A DNA stretch of 64,000 nt from Aquirickettsia sp965229725 (GTDB taxonomy: Bacteria; Pseudomonadota; Alphaproteobacteria; Rickettsiales; Midichloriaceae): positions 992,001 to 1,056,000 of the forward strand of contig OZ245923.1 in assembly GCA_965229725.1 (NCBI GenBank), in the 5' to 3' direction. The notes below the pieces were generated by a model. It ran no database searches. It was not told the DNA's origin and saw only the letters and a list, made by a program, of their open reading frames with translations. The stretch's first letter is position 1; each line of letters starts with the position of its first letter. Of this stretch, positions 37,432 through 47,093 are shown one piece after another. A program made the position numbers and the translations under genes.

Positions 37432-37809
37432 TTATTTAGTTACCTTTTTCTTACCAGCAATTGCAACAGCCTTACCTCTTCTTGTGCGTGCGTTTGTGTG
37501 AGTTCTCTGCCCTCTTGTGGGTAACTTCCTTATATGTCTAATCCCTCTATATGCCTTCATATCAATTAGATTTTTGACATTTAGAGATACTTCCATCCTC
37601 AAGTCTCCTTCTACAGAGTATGAGGAATCAATCGCTTCTCTTATCCTTCTCACTTCATCATCTGATAGTCTCGAGACTGGGATGCTTCTATCTATGTTGG
37701 CTTTTTCGCATATCTGCTTAGATCTATATAGACCTATTCCATATATGTATGTCAGTGCTATACCGACTTTTTTAGCTGTTGGAATATTAACGCCTGCTAT
37801 ACGTGCCAC
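37432..37809 (-). CDS. rpsM: 30S ribosomal protein S13
   Basis: The 125-residue protein has ARIAGVNIPTAKKVGIALTY, YRGIRHIRKLPTRGQRTHTN and the basic tail ending KVTK. It is the first gene of the alpha operon here. The usual upstream neighbours adk and secY are absent; the orphan gene at 37999 lies upstream instead. Confidence 0.99.
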   Translation of the reverse strand: MARIAGVNIPTAKKVGIALTYIYGIGLYRSKQICEKANIDRSIPVSRLSDDEVRRIREAIDSSYSVEGDLRMEVSLNVKNLIDMKAYRGIRHIRKLPTRGQRTHTNARTRRGKAVAIAGKKKVTK

Positions 37810-37998
37810 GAAAACCTCTTTTCAATAAATTTTGTAGTTTAATGCTAAGGATTCTATATAATTTAATCATTAAGTCAAGTGCGTAAGTGAATTTATTTAT
37901 GACGTAGAGGGTATTGAAAGATATTATAATCATATTTATTTTCAAAATTAAATATTTTTTAAAAATTAGTCGTAAATTTGAATATGTAGGATATATAA

Positions 37999-40650
37999 TT
38001 AACACACATCTTTTTCAATGTTATAGCTACTATCATTGCCTTCTTCCCCGCATCTCTTCAATTCTTGACAATAACCATCCTCTCCACCATAAGAGTTAAT
38101 ATTGATATTACCTTGTGAATACTGATTATGCTCTTCATTAAAATCTTCAGACTTTTTAATTGAACAAGGATACAACCCCGACTGTGAATTTAAATTCTTT
38201 TTTTGCGTAAATGCCCCGCTATCAGTAGTAATTACACATTCTCCATTCTCAGTAAAAGATATAATAAATGTTTTGTTGTTTGGTTTAGCAGCTTCTACAT
38301 TCTTTAGATTAAGCTTTTTGAATTTTGAAACATGTAAAATATCATTTCCTCTGGAGGTATTTTTTTCTTTTCTCGGCGCATCCATTAAATCATCTCTATT
38401 CTTGCTACCATTATCTCTAGGGGTATTTGCCTCAGTACTTACTTCAGATTCTGTATCTCCTGTATTTTTTAAATTCAACTTCATCTTAACATTTTTGGTA
38501 GAAATTGTATTTTTCAGGCTTCCTTCTTTTAAAACCTCCTCTTTTTTCTCCTCTTTCTGTGATGCAACAGACATGTTAGGATTTTTGGATTTATCAGATT
38601 TTGATGCAAACCTATTAAAAATATTTTGAATAATTCCACCAGAAGAATTATTACCATTACTATATTTCATCTCATTATTCTCTCCACTTTTATCTAATAA
38701 TGGAACTTCAAGCTCGCTTTCAACATTCCCTTCCTTGCCTTTAAACCAGTGATTTAATTTATTATACATTTTATCAAACATTGGTGGCATACAACTGCAA
38801 CACGGTGTTTCCGCTTCTTCCGTTTCCCCTCCTTTTAAATCTTGAATAAATGAGATATCGTAATTACTAATATTTGTTAAAAACCCATTTGTAACATTAT
38901 TTCCACCCGCTGCTTGTTGATTTGTAGAATCAATACCTCCAATCTCCCGCATACCATCTTCATTTACAATGCTTTCCTCCTTATTCTCTACTTCAACACT
39001 ATTATCTAAAAATGTATCGATACCCGAAATATTATAGATTAGCCTACCAACAGCATTACCTTGATACGCCAAATAATATTCATAAATAGAATCAAATGAT
39101 ACAGTTGATAGTATCTTATGAGCATCATCCACAGAATAAATATTTATAGATAACGCATCAATAAGTTTTTGAAAAAATGGCTGCCTTGCAACATTAAGCC
39201 CCAAATTTGCGATAAAAATTGTGTAAATATGCTTTTTCATAGGATCATACTCTGCTTTGCCACTATAGGACCCCAAGAAAATACCAAATCCTCCAGGAGG
39301 TTGTGGAGGAGCTCCATCCCCACCCCCATCTCCATAACTGTCATTATCTTCATTTGAATAAAAATTGATATCGGCATTGTTTATAGTTAAAAAAGGGAGA
39401 GCTATTTGCTTAACCAAAGGCTCTTCTGATTCCACACATACTGGATTAGCATATTCATTGAGTTTTATACCTAATGTCTCTGATAATATATATGGCGTTG
39501 TTTCTTGGTAAGATATGTTTCTGCTGGAGGTAAAAGATATAGGACAATGTTGATGCACATAAGGAATCAATTCCGTAAATTTATTATTTGGAGCACATAT
39601 CTCATCCGATTTTTTATATATTACCAAAGCCAATTCAATAGGAGATGGTAAAAACGCAAAATCGTACAGCAACGCCTCACTAATTAACTTAATTTGAGCT
39701 ATATTTTTTTCCTTACCCCTTATTTGATCATCGACTTTATACAAAACTAAAGCCGAGCTCTCGCTAATTTTCTGAATATGTGATATGGGGTTTGGCAACT
39801 TCGCAAATGTTGAATTTGTTACCATAGGCGTGTAATTGGATTTCTCTTGCTCCACCTCTTGGTATGGAACTAAATGCTCAACAGGCTTAGAATCAGTAAT
39901 ATTTTTAACTTTACTAGCTATAACCTCATCTTCAGAAACCTTTTCAACTACTTGAGGTTTTTTATCTAATTGACTTTTTTGTATAAATTCATCAAGTTTC
40001 CGAGCAATTTTATTTATTATTTTACTCTGCTTCAATCCTTTTACCCTTTGTTTTTCCTCTAAAACATCATCAACTTTTTTAATAATTTTTTTTAATTTTT
40101 TTCTGAATATTACTCCCTCATCAGGCAATATTGGCTTTGTCACTACAAGCTCAACATCTGGTGCAGGTTGCTTTACATTATCTGCAACATCCGAAAATAT
40201 TGGTTTTGGGGGATGAGGTTTACCTTTAAGAGGCATACATTGAGCAACTGTGAGCTCCACATCGGATTTGCACCTCTCCTCCACAACATACGCAATATTA
40301 AATCTAGTATTATCTGAATAATTAAATGGTAAAAAACTTGGATTAGCAATTTTTACATTATCTTTATCATACTGAGACTCACTATTTATAGTACCAAATT
40401 TATGATCCTCAGAAGCTTTTTCAAAATCATACTTGATATTAGCCAGCTGCAATTCAATAAAATTGGATTTATCATTTGTTAAATACTTGTCTGCATCTCG
40501 TTGTATCAGTTGAAAATCAGCAAACGGATTCTTTTTAGAATCGCTAATTATGCCAATGACCTGATTATAGTTCGCATAATAAGGCATTTGAACTAAACTG
40601 TTTAGATCAAACAATCTACAAATACTTATTAAACGTTCAATGTGTAACAT
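37999..40650 (-). CDS. Large orphan low-complexity protein, possible effector
   Basis: I do not recognise this 883-residue protein. No signal peptide or membrane helix is visible. The first 330 residues are hydrophilic and include a basic, helical part (IFRKKLKKIIKKVDDVLEE) and a degenerate repeat (SDVELTVAQCMPLKG and PDVELVVTKPILPDEG). A proline/glycine segment (GDGGGDGAPPQPPGGFGIF) lies near 450 and a cysteine cluster (TPCCSCMPPMFDKMYNKL) near 615. The last 230 residues are disordered, rich in K, E, S and N. It sits between the alpha operon and rlmE. The mosaic composition suggests a secreted host-interacting protein. Confidence 0.65.
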   Translation of the reverse strand: MLHIERLISICRLFDLNSLVQMPYYANYNQVIGIISDSKKNPFADFQLIQRDADKYLTNDKSNFIELQLANIKYDFEKASEDHKFGTINSESQYDKDNVKIANPSFLPFNYSDNTRFNIAYVVEERCKSDVELTVAQCMPLKGKPHPPKPIFSDVADNVKQPAPDVELVVTKPILPDEGVIFRKKLKKIIKKVDDVLEEKQRVKGLKQSKIINKIARKLDEFIQKSQLDKKPQVVEKVSEDEVIASKVKNITDSKPVEHLVPYQEVEQEKSNYTPMVTNSTFAKLPNPISHIQKISESSALVLYKVDDQIRGKEKNIAQIKLISEALLYDFAFLPSPIELALVIYKKSDEICAPNNKFTELIPYVHQHCPISFTSSRNISYQETTPYILSETLGIKLNEYANPVCVESEEPLVKQIALPFLTINNADINFYSNEDNDSYGDGGGDGAPPQPPGGFGIFLGSYSGKAEYDPMKKHIYTIFIANLGLNVARQPFFQKLIDALSINIYSVDDAHKILSTVSFDSIYEYYLAYQGNAVGRLIYNISGIDTFLDNSVEVENKEESIVNEDGMREIGGIDSTNQQAAGGNNVTNGFLTNISNYDISFIQDLKGGETEEAETPCCSCMPPMFDKMYNKLNHWFKGKEGNVESELEVPLLDKSGENNEMKYSNGNNSSGGIIQNIFNRFASKSDKSKNPNMSVASQKEEKKEEVLKEGSLKNTISTKNVKMKLNLKNTGDTESEVSTEANTPRDNGSKNRDDLMDAPRKEKNTSRGNDILHVSKFKKLNLKNVEAAKPNNKTFIISFTENGECVITTDSGAFTQKKNLNSQSGLYPCSIKKSEDFNEEHNQYSQGNININSYGGEDGYCQELKRCGEEGNDSSYNIEKDVC

Positions 40651-40761
40651 TTATCATTCCTAACCTCAATAAACTTACATATCCAACAACTACCTATAAG
40701 TAATATTGTATAATATTTTTGTTTTTTTGTAAATAGTTGGCAGAACTATGACAACTTCATA

Positions 40762-41397
40762 TTATATTTTATGAATCGCTACTATAAAAATTTCCGATGA
40801 ATCCTTATAACTAGCTTCAGGCTTAAAAAAATGCACTTCTTTAAAATGCAGCCTCAATTTATTGAAAAATTCTTTTGTTTTATTTCCCTCAAATAGCTTT
40901 ATAACAAGCGATCCTTTTTTGTCTAAAAAATTTTCAGAAAATAAAAAGACTGATTCAGCTAAATTCATAATATTTATGTGATTCATGCTTCTAGTACCAC
41001 TTGTGTTTGGCGCCATATCACTGCAAATTAAATTAAATTTATTTACTGATAACATGTCATCCAATTTTTCCCATACCTCACTTGAGGTGAAATCTCCTTG
41101 AATGATTTTAGTATTTTCTATGGCCTCAATCTCCTTTAAATCAACCCCGATGAGCAGAGCATTTGTTTTACTAAATCTACTAATATACTGAAGCCATGAT
41201 CCTGGCGCTGCACCCAGATCTAAAATAAATTTCGCTCCTTTGAGGAGTTTAAATTTTTGATTTATGGCATCAAGTTTATATGCAGCCCTTGAACGAAAAT
41301 TGTTCTGTTTAGCTAGTTTACTAAACCTATCACTAGCATTTCTACCTATCCATTTAGTAGATGATTGTGTAGCTTTTGCTCTGATGTTTTTTTTCAA
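40762..41397 (-). CDS. rlmE: 23S rRNA 2'-O-methyltransferase (U2552)
   Basis: The 211-residue RrmJ/FtsJ enzyme has the SAM site LDLGAAPGSWLQYISR (about 60-75). The K-D-K-E tetrad lies in RAAYKLDAI, CSDMAPNTSGTRS, GSLVIKLFEG and KPEASYKDSSEIF. It methylates U2552 in the A loop. The ATG overlaps the gmk stop by four bases, so translation is coupled. Confidence 0.96.
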   Translation of the reverse strand: MKKNIRAKATQSSTKWIGRNASDRFSKLAKQNNFRSRAAYKLDAINQKFKLLKGAKFILDLGAAPGSWLQYISRFSKTNALLIGVDLKEIEAIENTKIIQGDFTSSEVWEKLDDMLSVNKFNLICSDMAPNTSGTRSMNHINIMNLAESVFLFSENFLDKKGSLVIKLFEGNKTKEFFNKLRLHFKEVHFFKPEASYKDSSEIFIVAIHKI

Positions 41398-42047
41398 ATT
41401 ACCTTGCTCTTAACAAATTTTTCATGAATCAGAGTGGCAACAAAGTCATTTAAACCAATCCTTCTTTCTTTTCTAAGCCTTTCTGATCTTAAAATAGACA
41501 TTAATTTTTCTATACTCTGATCAATATCCCTGTTGATGATAATGTAGTCATATTCATGCCAATGGCTTATCTCCTCATCGGATCTCAACATTCTTTGCTC
41601 TATTATTTTTGGCTTGTCCTGATTTCTTAACTCCAATCTCTCCACCAATTCTTTTTTAGATGGTGGCAACAAAAAAACACTAGTTACATCAGCCCTGGCA
41701 ATGGCTGATAGTTGTCTATGACCCTGCCAATCTATATCAAATAAAACATCCTCACCTTTGTCTAATTTTTCAAGAACTTGTTTTTTAGGTGTGCCATAAA
41801 ACTCACCAAAAATTTCTGCATATTCTAAAAATTCATCATTCTCAATTTGCTTTTTAAACTCCTCGCAACTTATAAAATAATAATGAACACCGTCCACTTC
41901 ATTTGGCCTTTTCTTTCTAGTTGTACAGGATATTGATAAAGAAATATGGCTATCATTCTCTATAATATAGTTTGCTAATGTCGTTTTGCCAGTTCCTGAT
42001 GGTGCTGATAAAATAAACATCAAGCCACGTCTTTTAATATTAATCAC
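41394..42047 (-). CDS. gmk: Guanylate kinase
   Basis: The 217-residue enzyme has the P-loop LSAPSGTGKTTLANYI and the GMP-binding segment SCTTRKKRPNEVDGVHYYFIS. DIDWQGHRQLSAI also fits the family. It converts GMP to GDP. rlmE overlaps its end. An internal start (MFILSAPSG) is possible. Confidence 0.97.
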   Translation of the reverse strand: MINIKRRGLMFILSAPSGTGKTTLANYIIENDSHISLSISCTTRKKRPNEVDGVHYYFISCEEFKKQIENDEFLEYAEIFGEFYGTPKKQVLEKLDKGEDVLFDIDWQGHRQLSAIARADVTSVFLLPPSKKELVERLELRNQDKPKIIEQRMLRSDEEISHWHEYDYIIINRDIDQSIEKLMSILRSERLRKERRIGLNDFVATLIHEKFVKSKVI

Positions 42048-42071
42048 TAGAAATAAGTTTCAAATTTAAAA

Positions 42072-43031
42072 TTAATTTGCACTATAACAACTTTTTACTT
42101 TTGTTTCAATTTTATCCACAATTATTTTTCCAACATTAATACCATATAAATTTTTAATGGCAACCAAGCCTGTTGGAGAAGTTACATTTATTTCAATCAG
42201 TTTCTCATCAATTATATCAATTCCCACTAAGAACAAATTTTTATCTTTCAAAAATTTCCCCACCTCATTACATAATTTTTGCTCCTCTTGAGTCAAAGAA
42301 GTTTTATATGATTTTCCTCCCACTATCATATTAACTCTGAATTCTCCCGGCTTTGCTTTTCTGTTAATAATTCCTAAAATTTCCCCATCTAAGAACATAA
42401 CTCTCTTGTCACCAAAATCTCTTACATTTGGTAAATATTCCTGCAACATTACATATCCCTGTTCTTCTACTATGTCTTCTATTGCTTTCTCTATATTTTG
42501 AGTATTATATTCTATTTTTATAACTCCCTGTCCTGCGCAATCATAAAGTGGCTTCAATATTGCAACATTATGCCTCTCTATAAAATCTTTTATTTTATTA
42601 GTATTTGAAGATACCATGGTATCTGGTATGTAATCTTTAAAATTCAAAATACTTAATTTTTCAGTTACATCCCTTATTGATCTCGGATCATTCAATATTA
42701 AAGTATGCTTCAGTGTTTCAATTAAATATGTAATAGTTAAATATTGCTGATTGAAAGGCGGTATCTGCCTAATAAAAATAATGTCAAAATTTTCAAGCAA
42801 CATTTTCTCTGAATTTAACTCAATGATGTTTTGGCCTTCATAGTCTATTTGAAAATACTTCCCCTTGGCATATAACTGATCATTTTCAAAAATTAAACTT
42901 TGAGGTAAAAAATAAAATAATTTATAACCTCTAATCTGAAACTCATTCGCTATTAATAATGTAGAATCTGATGTGAAATCTAAATTCTCAATCGGGTCAA
43001 TGAGGAAAGCTACAGATTTATTTTGTTCCAT
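42072..43031 (-). CDS. gshB: Glutathione synthetase
   Basis: The 319-residue ATP-grasp enzyme has the GshB pattern: VAFLIDPIENLDFTSDST start, MRQIPPFNQQYLT-like segment, LILNDPRSIRDVTEKLSIL, VMLQEYLPN and EINVTSPTGLVAIKNLYG at the end. It makes glutathione from gamma-glutamylcysteine and glycine. gshA is not in the window. Confidence 0.95.
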   Translation of the reverse strand: MEQNKSVAFLIDPIENLDFTSDSTLLIANEFQIRGYKLFYFLPQSLIFENDQLYAKGKYFQIDYEGQNIIELNSEKMLLENFDIIFIRQIPPFNQQYLTITYLIETLKHTLILNDPRSIRDVTEKLSILNFKDYIPDTMVSSNTNKIKDFIERHNVAILKPLYDCAGQGVIKIEYNTQNIEKAIEDIVEEQGYVMLQEYLPNVRDFGDKRVMFLDGEILGIINRKAKPGEFRVNMIVGGKSYKTSLTQEEQKLCNEVGKFLKDKNLFLVGIDIIDEKLIEINVTSPTGLVAIKNLYGINVGKIIVDKIETKVKSCYSAN

Positions 43032-43106
43032 TATTATATAATATTTATTTAAAATTTAGTACGTTAATTTGATCTTAAGGTTATTGCACCAGATAGAAAG
43101 TAAATG

Positions 43107-43799
43107 TTACCTTACCTCAGTTTTAAAACTTTTTTTAAGTTCATCAACCTGATATTTATACTCATTGCCTTTAAATATATAATTTCCAGCTATTGCGAGA
43201 TTTGCACCATTCTTTGCACACTCTTTCAATGTGTCAGGATTAATCCCTCCATCAACGCCTATATCAATATTTACCTTCTTGCTCGTCATTATACTAAGGT
43301 TATGAATTTTTTTTAATTGACTATTTAAAAATTTTTGACCACCAAACCCTGGATTAACCGTCATCACAAGTATTTCATCAAGCTTTTCATATATGTATTC
43401 TAGTACAGATTCATGAGTGGAAGGTATAATAGAGATTCCAACTTTTACTCCCTTGTTTTTAATATGATCAATCAGCCTATCACAGTGAGTTACTGTTTCT
43501 TGGTGAAATATTATCATATCACTTCCCGCTTCTATAAATTCATCAACATATTTTTCTGGATTGCTAATCATCAAATGAGTTTTTAGCGGAATTGTACTTT
43601 CGTTTTTTATAGTTTTGACAATATCAGGTCCAAAACTTATATTTGGAACAAAATGACCATCCATTATATCCAAATGAATGGAATCAGCTCCAGAGTTAGA
43701 TATACTTTTTATTTCTTCTCTGAGTATTGCAAAATTAGCAGCAAGGATTGATGCTGATATCTTGTTTTTTTTCATGTTACCATTTAATATGTTTTGCAC
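43107..43799 (-). CDS. rpe: Ribulose-phosphate 3-epimerase
   Basis: The TIM-barrel enzyme reads SASILAANFAILREEI, HLDIMDGHFVPNISFGPDI, MTVNPGFGGQKFL and VDIGVDGGINPDTL-like strands with the metal-binding His and Asp residues. It interconverts ribulose-5-P and xylulose-5-P. The most likely start is the ninth codon (ATG at 43773-43775, MKKNKISAS), giving 222 residues. glpX is divergent, 64 bp away. Confidence 0.96.
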   Translation of the reverse strand: MQNILNGNMKKNKISASILAANFAILREEIKSISNSGADSIHLDIMDGHFVPNISFGPDIVKTIKNESTIPLKTHLMISNPEKYVDEFIEAGSDMIIFHQETVTHCDRLIDHIKNKGVKVGISIIPSTHESVLEYIYEKLDEILVMTVNPGFGGQKFLNSQLKKIHNLSIMTSKKVNIDIGVDGGINPDTLKECAKNGANLAIAGNYIFKGNEYKYQVDELKKSFKTEVR

Positions 43800-43863
43800 T
43801 TGCTAATTATTTACCATATATTGATGAAATATTCGCATAATTTTTAATATTACATAGATAAAT

Positions 43864-44796
43864 ATGAATAACAGTTGGCTGTATAGTATTCAAAATGTTA
43901 CGGAATTGACAGCAATTGCATGTTATAATTGGATTGGTAGGGGAGATAATATCTCTGCAGATAAAGCAGCAGTTGATGCTATGAGACAAGAGCTAAATAA
44001 ATTGTCCATGAGTGGTAAGATTGCAATAGGTGAAGGGGAGAGAGATAAGGCTCCAATGCTATATATTGGAGAAGAATTAGGAAAGGGAGGTGAAAAAATT
44101 GATATTGCCGTTGATCCTCTTGAAGGAACAACTATATGCGCAAGAGCAGATTCTGGTTCTATGGCAGTTATAGCAATAAGCTCAGAAGACTCTTTTTTAT
44201 GTGCTCCAGATTTATACATGCAGAAGATTGCTATTGGTGCAAAGTATCCCAAAAACATTATTGACATTAATAACAGTGCTAAAGAAAATATATTGAATTT
44301 AGCAAAATATAAAAAGTGTGATCCTAGTGATATAGTTGTAATGATGCTAGATAGAGAGAGGCATCAAAGCATAATTGAAGAAATCAGAACTGTTGGCTCC
44401 AAAATTCAACTAATTGGAGATGGAGATATTTCTGCCGTTATAGCAGCTACTGTTCCTGAGAATGATGTTGATATATATATCGGAACAGGCGGTGCTCCTG
44501 AGGGCGTTTTAGCGGCTTCAGCATTAAAGTGCATCGGGGGCAGAATGCAAGGAAAATTGCTATTTAAAAATAATGACCAGATACTTAGAGCTAAAGAAAT
44601 GGGAGTTACTGATATAAATCAAGTTTATGAAGTGGATGATCTGGTAAAAAAAGATGTTATTTTTGCTGCAGCTGGGGTAACAGATGGATTATTAGTGACT
44701 GGTGTAAAGAAATATCACAACCAATTTATCACAGAAACTTTGCTATTAAATTCTGCTCAAAAAATGTCATATAAAGTTAAGACAACCAGATATTAA
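43864..44796 (+). CDS. glpX: Class II fructose-1,6-bisphosphatase
   Basis: The 310-residue protein has the GlpX features WIGRGDNISADKAAVDAMR, GEGERDKAPMLYIGEE (metal site) and DIAVDPLEGTTICARA. IYIGTGGAPEGVLAASAL lies toward the end. It performs the key step of gluconeogenesis. With rpe next door it suggests sugar phosphates are made from host-derived carbon. recO follows 7 bp later. Confidence 0.96.
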   Translation: MNNSWLYSIQNVTELTAIACYNWIGRGDNISADKAAVDAMRQELNKLSMSGKIAIGEGERDKAPMLYIGEELGKGGEKIDIAVDPLEGTTICARADSGSMAVIAISSEDSFLCAPDLYMQKIAIGAKYPKNIIDINNSAKENILNLAKYKKCDPSDIVVMMLDRERHQSIIEEIRTVGSKIQLIGDGDISAVIAATVPENDVDIYIGTGGAPEGVLAASALKCIGGRMQGKLLFKNNDQILRAKEMGVTDINQVYEVDDLVKKDVIFAAAGVTDGLLVTGVKKYHNQFITETLLLNSAQKMSYKVKTTRY

Positions 44797-44803
44797 TTTT
44801 TAT

Positions 44804-45529
44804 ATGATAGAAATTAATGATATAGGAATAATAATTTCTGCAAAGCCATTTCAGGAAAAATTTTTGATTGTAAAATGTTTTTCAGAAAATAACGGTATTA
44901 TTTCAGGACTTATCAGAATAAATAAAAAGAAAAACGAAACTGTACCTGGAAATATAGTTTTACTTAACTGGAAGGCTAGGCTTAATGAGCAGTTAGGATA
45001 TTTAAAAGTTGAGCTCGTGCATTCAGTTTTTTCAGAAATTATGTTTGAAAGTAGTAAAATATCGATATTAAATTCAACAATATCAATGATAAAGGTCGCC
45101 TTAAAGGACGGAGATGTAAATAAAACAACCTTCATTGAAACAAAAGGCTTATTACATACTCTCTGCGACAATAATAATCTTAATGAAAATTATAAAGCAT
45201 ATATTAATTTTGAAGCTAAATTACTAAATTGCTCTGGATATTCGTTAGATTGGTCAAAATGCGCGGTAACTAATTCTGTCGACAATCTAAAATATATCTC
45301 GCCAAATACAGGAAATGCAGTCACTGCAGAGGTGGGTGAAAAATATAAAGATAAATTGTTTAAATTGCCAAAATTTTTTATTCATAATAATGTGGAAATT
45401 TGCAGCCAAGACATAATTTCAGCGCTAAATTTAATAGGATATTTTATAGAAAAATTTATTTTTATACCAAATTACATTAAATATCCAGAAGCTAGATTGC
45501 TTTTAATACAACATATAGAAAAAGCTTGA
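44804..45529 (+). CDS. recO: DNA repair protein RecO
   Basis: The 241-residue protein has the N-terminal OB fold (DIGIIISAKPFQEKFLIVKCF, GIISGLIRINKK) and the C-terminal helical domain (KAYINFEAKLLNCSGYSLDW). The zinc-finger cysteines of some RecO proteins are reduced to one. It loads RecA with RecR. The gene lies just after glpX. Confidence 0.88.
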   Translation: MIEINDIGIIISAKPFQEKFLIVKCFSENNGIISGLIRINKKKNETVPGNIVLLNWKARLNEQLGYLKVELVHSVFSEIMFESSKISILNSTISMIKVALKDGDVNKTTFIETKGLLHTLCDNNNLNENYKAYINFEAKLLNCSGYSLDWSKCAVTNSVDNLKYISPNTGNAVTAEVGEKYKDKLFKLPKFFIHNNVEICSQDIISALNLIGYFIEKFIFIPNYIKYPEARLLLIQHIEKA

Positions 45530-45692
45530 TCGATATTCACATAAAGCATTTCCCTTTGTAGGGACAATAAAAATTAAAAGATTTATGGGTAAAGCATCAC
45601 CTTATATTTTATAAAAATTACATAAATTAATTGATTGTTTAAATCACCTAAGCTAGATTTTAATTTTGCTTTCTTTTATACAGTTTTAATTT

Positions 45693-47093
45693 ATGAATAT
45701 AGGAAAATTACAATCGTTTGATATATCAATAATAAGTGGCTATCTGCTCGCTTGTTTAATAATTGGGCTCTATAAGTCAGCTAAGGTTAAGGGCATCAAA
45801 GATTATGCCATTGGAGATAAAAATTTTTCAACCCTAACCATTATTTCCACCATATTTGCAACCTTTATGAGTGCCAACCAAATCATTGGCAAAACTGAAC
45901 AAATTTATAAATTGGGCTTAGTGTTTGGAGCAGCAATACTATTTGTTCCCCTTAACTGGATTATAGTAAAAAATATTTATGCAAAAAATATTGGCAGATT
46001 TGATGGATGTATATCAATGTCTGAGATAATGGAAAAACTGTATGGAAATTGCGGCAGTATTATATCAAGTATAATTATAATCATTACTGCCATAGGTATT
46101 TTATCAGTACAGGTGACAGCAATCGCTTATTTATTTCAATATTTCCTAGATTTATCATATACCCAAGGAGTACTAATAGGAATTGGTGTATTGACTTTTT
46201 ACTCTGCTCTGGGTGGTGTGCGAGCTGTAGCATTAACTGATGTATTTCAATTTTTAATTTTCTTTTTAATACTTCCTATAGCTTGTGGGTATGCATATTT
46301 TAAAGCAGGTGGTTATGAAAACATTATGACTTCGTTGCCAGAATCACACTTTACACTATACAACAATGGCTCTCTATTACTATTTTTCAGTTATGTATTT
46401 TTTATTGCAACACCAGCCATTCATGCTCCGTATGCACAAAGGTTGTTAATGGCAAAAAATAAAAAACAACTAACAGATTCATATAACATACTCATTATTA
46501 CCTCTTTATTTTTTGCATGCATAGTATTTACTTTGGGATTTTGCATACGGGCAATTTACCCAGATATAGAAGCTAAAATGGCTCTATATCATTTTGTTGG
46601 AGGTTTGCCTCCTATATTTATTGGTGTAATGATTGTGGGCATTCTCGCAGTAATAATGTCAACCGCAGATTCTTGGCTTAATTCTTTAAGTATTGTAGTT
46701 TCACATGATATAATAAAAAAAGCATATCCAAAAATTGATGGAAAAACAGAACTATTAATAGCAAGAATTTCAACATTTTTATGTGCTTTATTAGCGGTCA
46801 TTATATCACTTTCAAGTGGAGCTATATTCAAATTGCTAATATTTTTTGAAGCTTTCTATTATGCAACCATTTTAGTGCCTTTTACAGTAGGATTTTTTAA
46901 ATTCAAAACCAATAATGTATCATTTTTAGCAAGTGTTTTTTGTGGAATCCTTTGTACTATAATAACAGAGCGCTCCACTGGTGAATTTGGGGTTATAAGT
47001 TTGACTTTTGGAGTAACAGGAAGTGCAATTGCACTGTTTGGCGCACATTATTTTCAAGTGAAAATTGGAGTAATAAAAAAAAAAATACTTTGA
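45693..47093 (+). CDS. Sodium/solute symporter (SSS family, PutP-like)
   Basis: The 466-residue protein has about 13 helices and the SSS signature GGVRAVALTDVFQFLIFF. GVMIVGILAVIMSTADSWLNSLS provides the Na+ site, and the N terminus has FATFMSANQIIGKTEQIY. Family members import proline, pantothenate or similar using Na+. The stop overlaps the TTG start of the histidine kinase by four bases. The pair looks like a split CbrA, whose N-terminal half is such a transporter. Confidence 0.88.
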   Translation: MNIGKLQSFDISIISGYLLACLIIGLYKSAKVKGIKDYAIGDKNFSTLTIISTIFATFMSANQIIGKTEQIYKLGLVFGAAILFVPLNWIIVKNIYAKNIGRFDGCISMSEIMEKLYGNCGSIISSIIIIITAIGILSVQVTAIAYLFQYFLDLSYTQGVLIGIGVLTFYSALGGVRAVALTDVFQFLIFFLILPIACGYAYFKAGGYENIMTSLPESHFTLYNNGSLLLFFSYVFFIATPAIHAPYAQRLLMAKNKKQLTDSYNILIITSLFFACIVFTLGFCIRAIYPDIEAKMALYHFVGGLPPIFIGVMIVGILAVIMSTADSWLNSLSIVVSHDIIKKAYPKIDGKTELLIARISTFLCALLAVIISLSSGAIFKLLIFFEAFYYATILVPFTVGFFKFKTNNVSFLASVFCGILCTIITERSTGEFGVISLTFGVTGSAIALFGAHYFQVKIGVIKKKIL

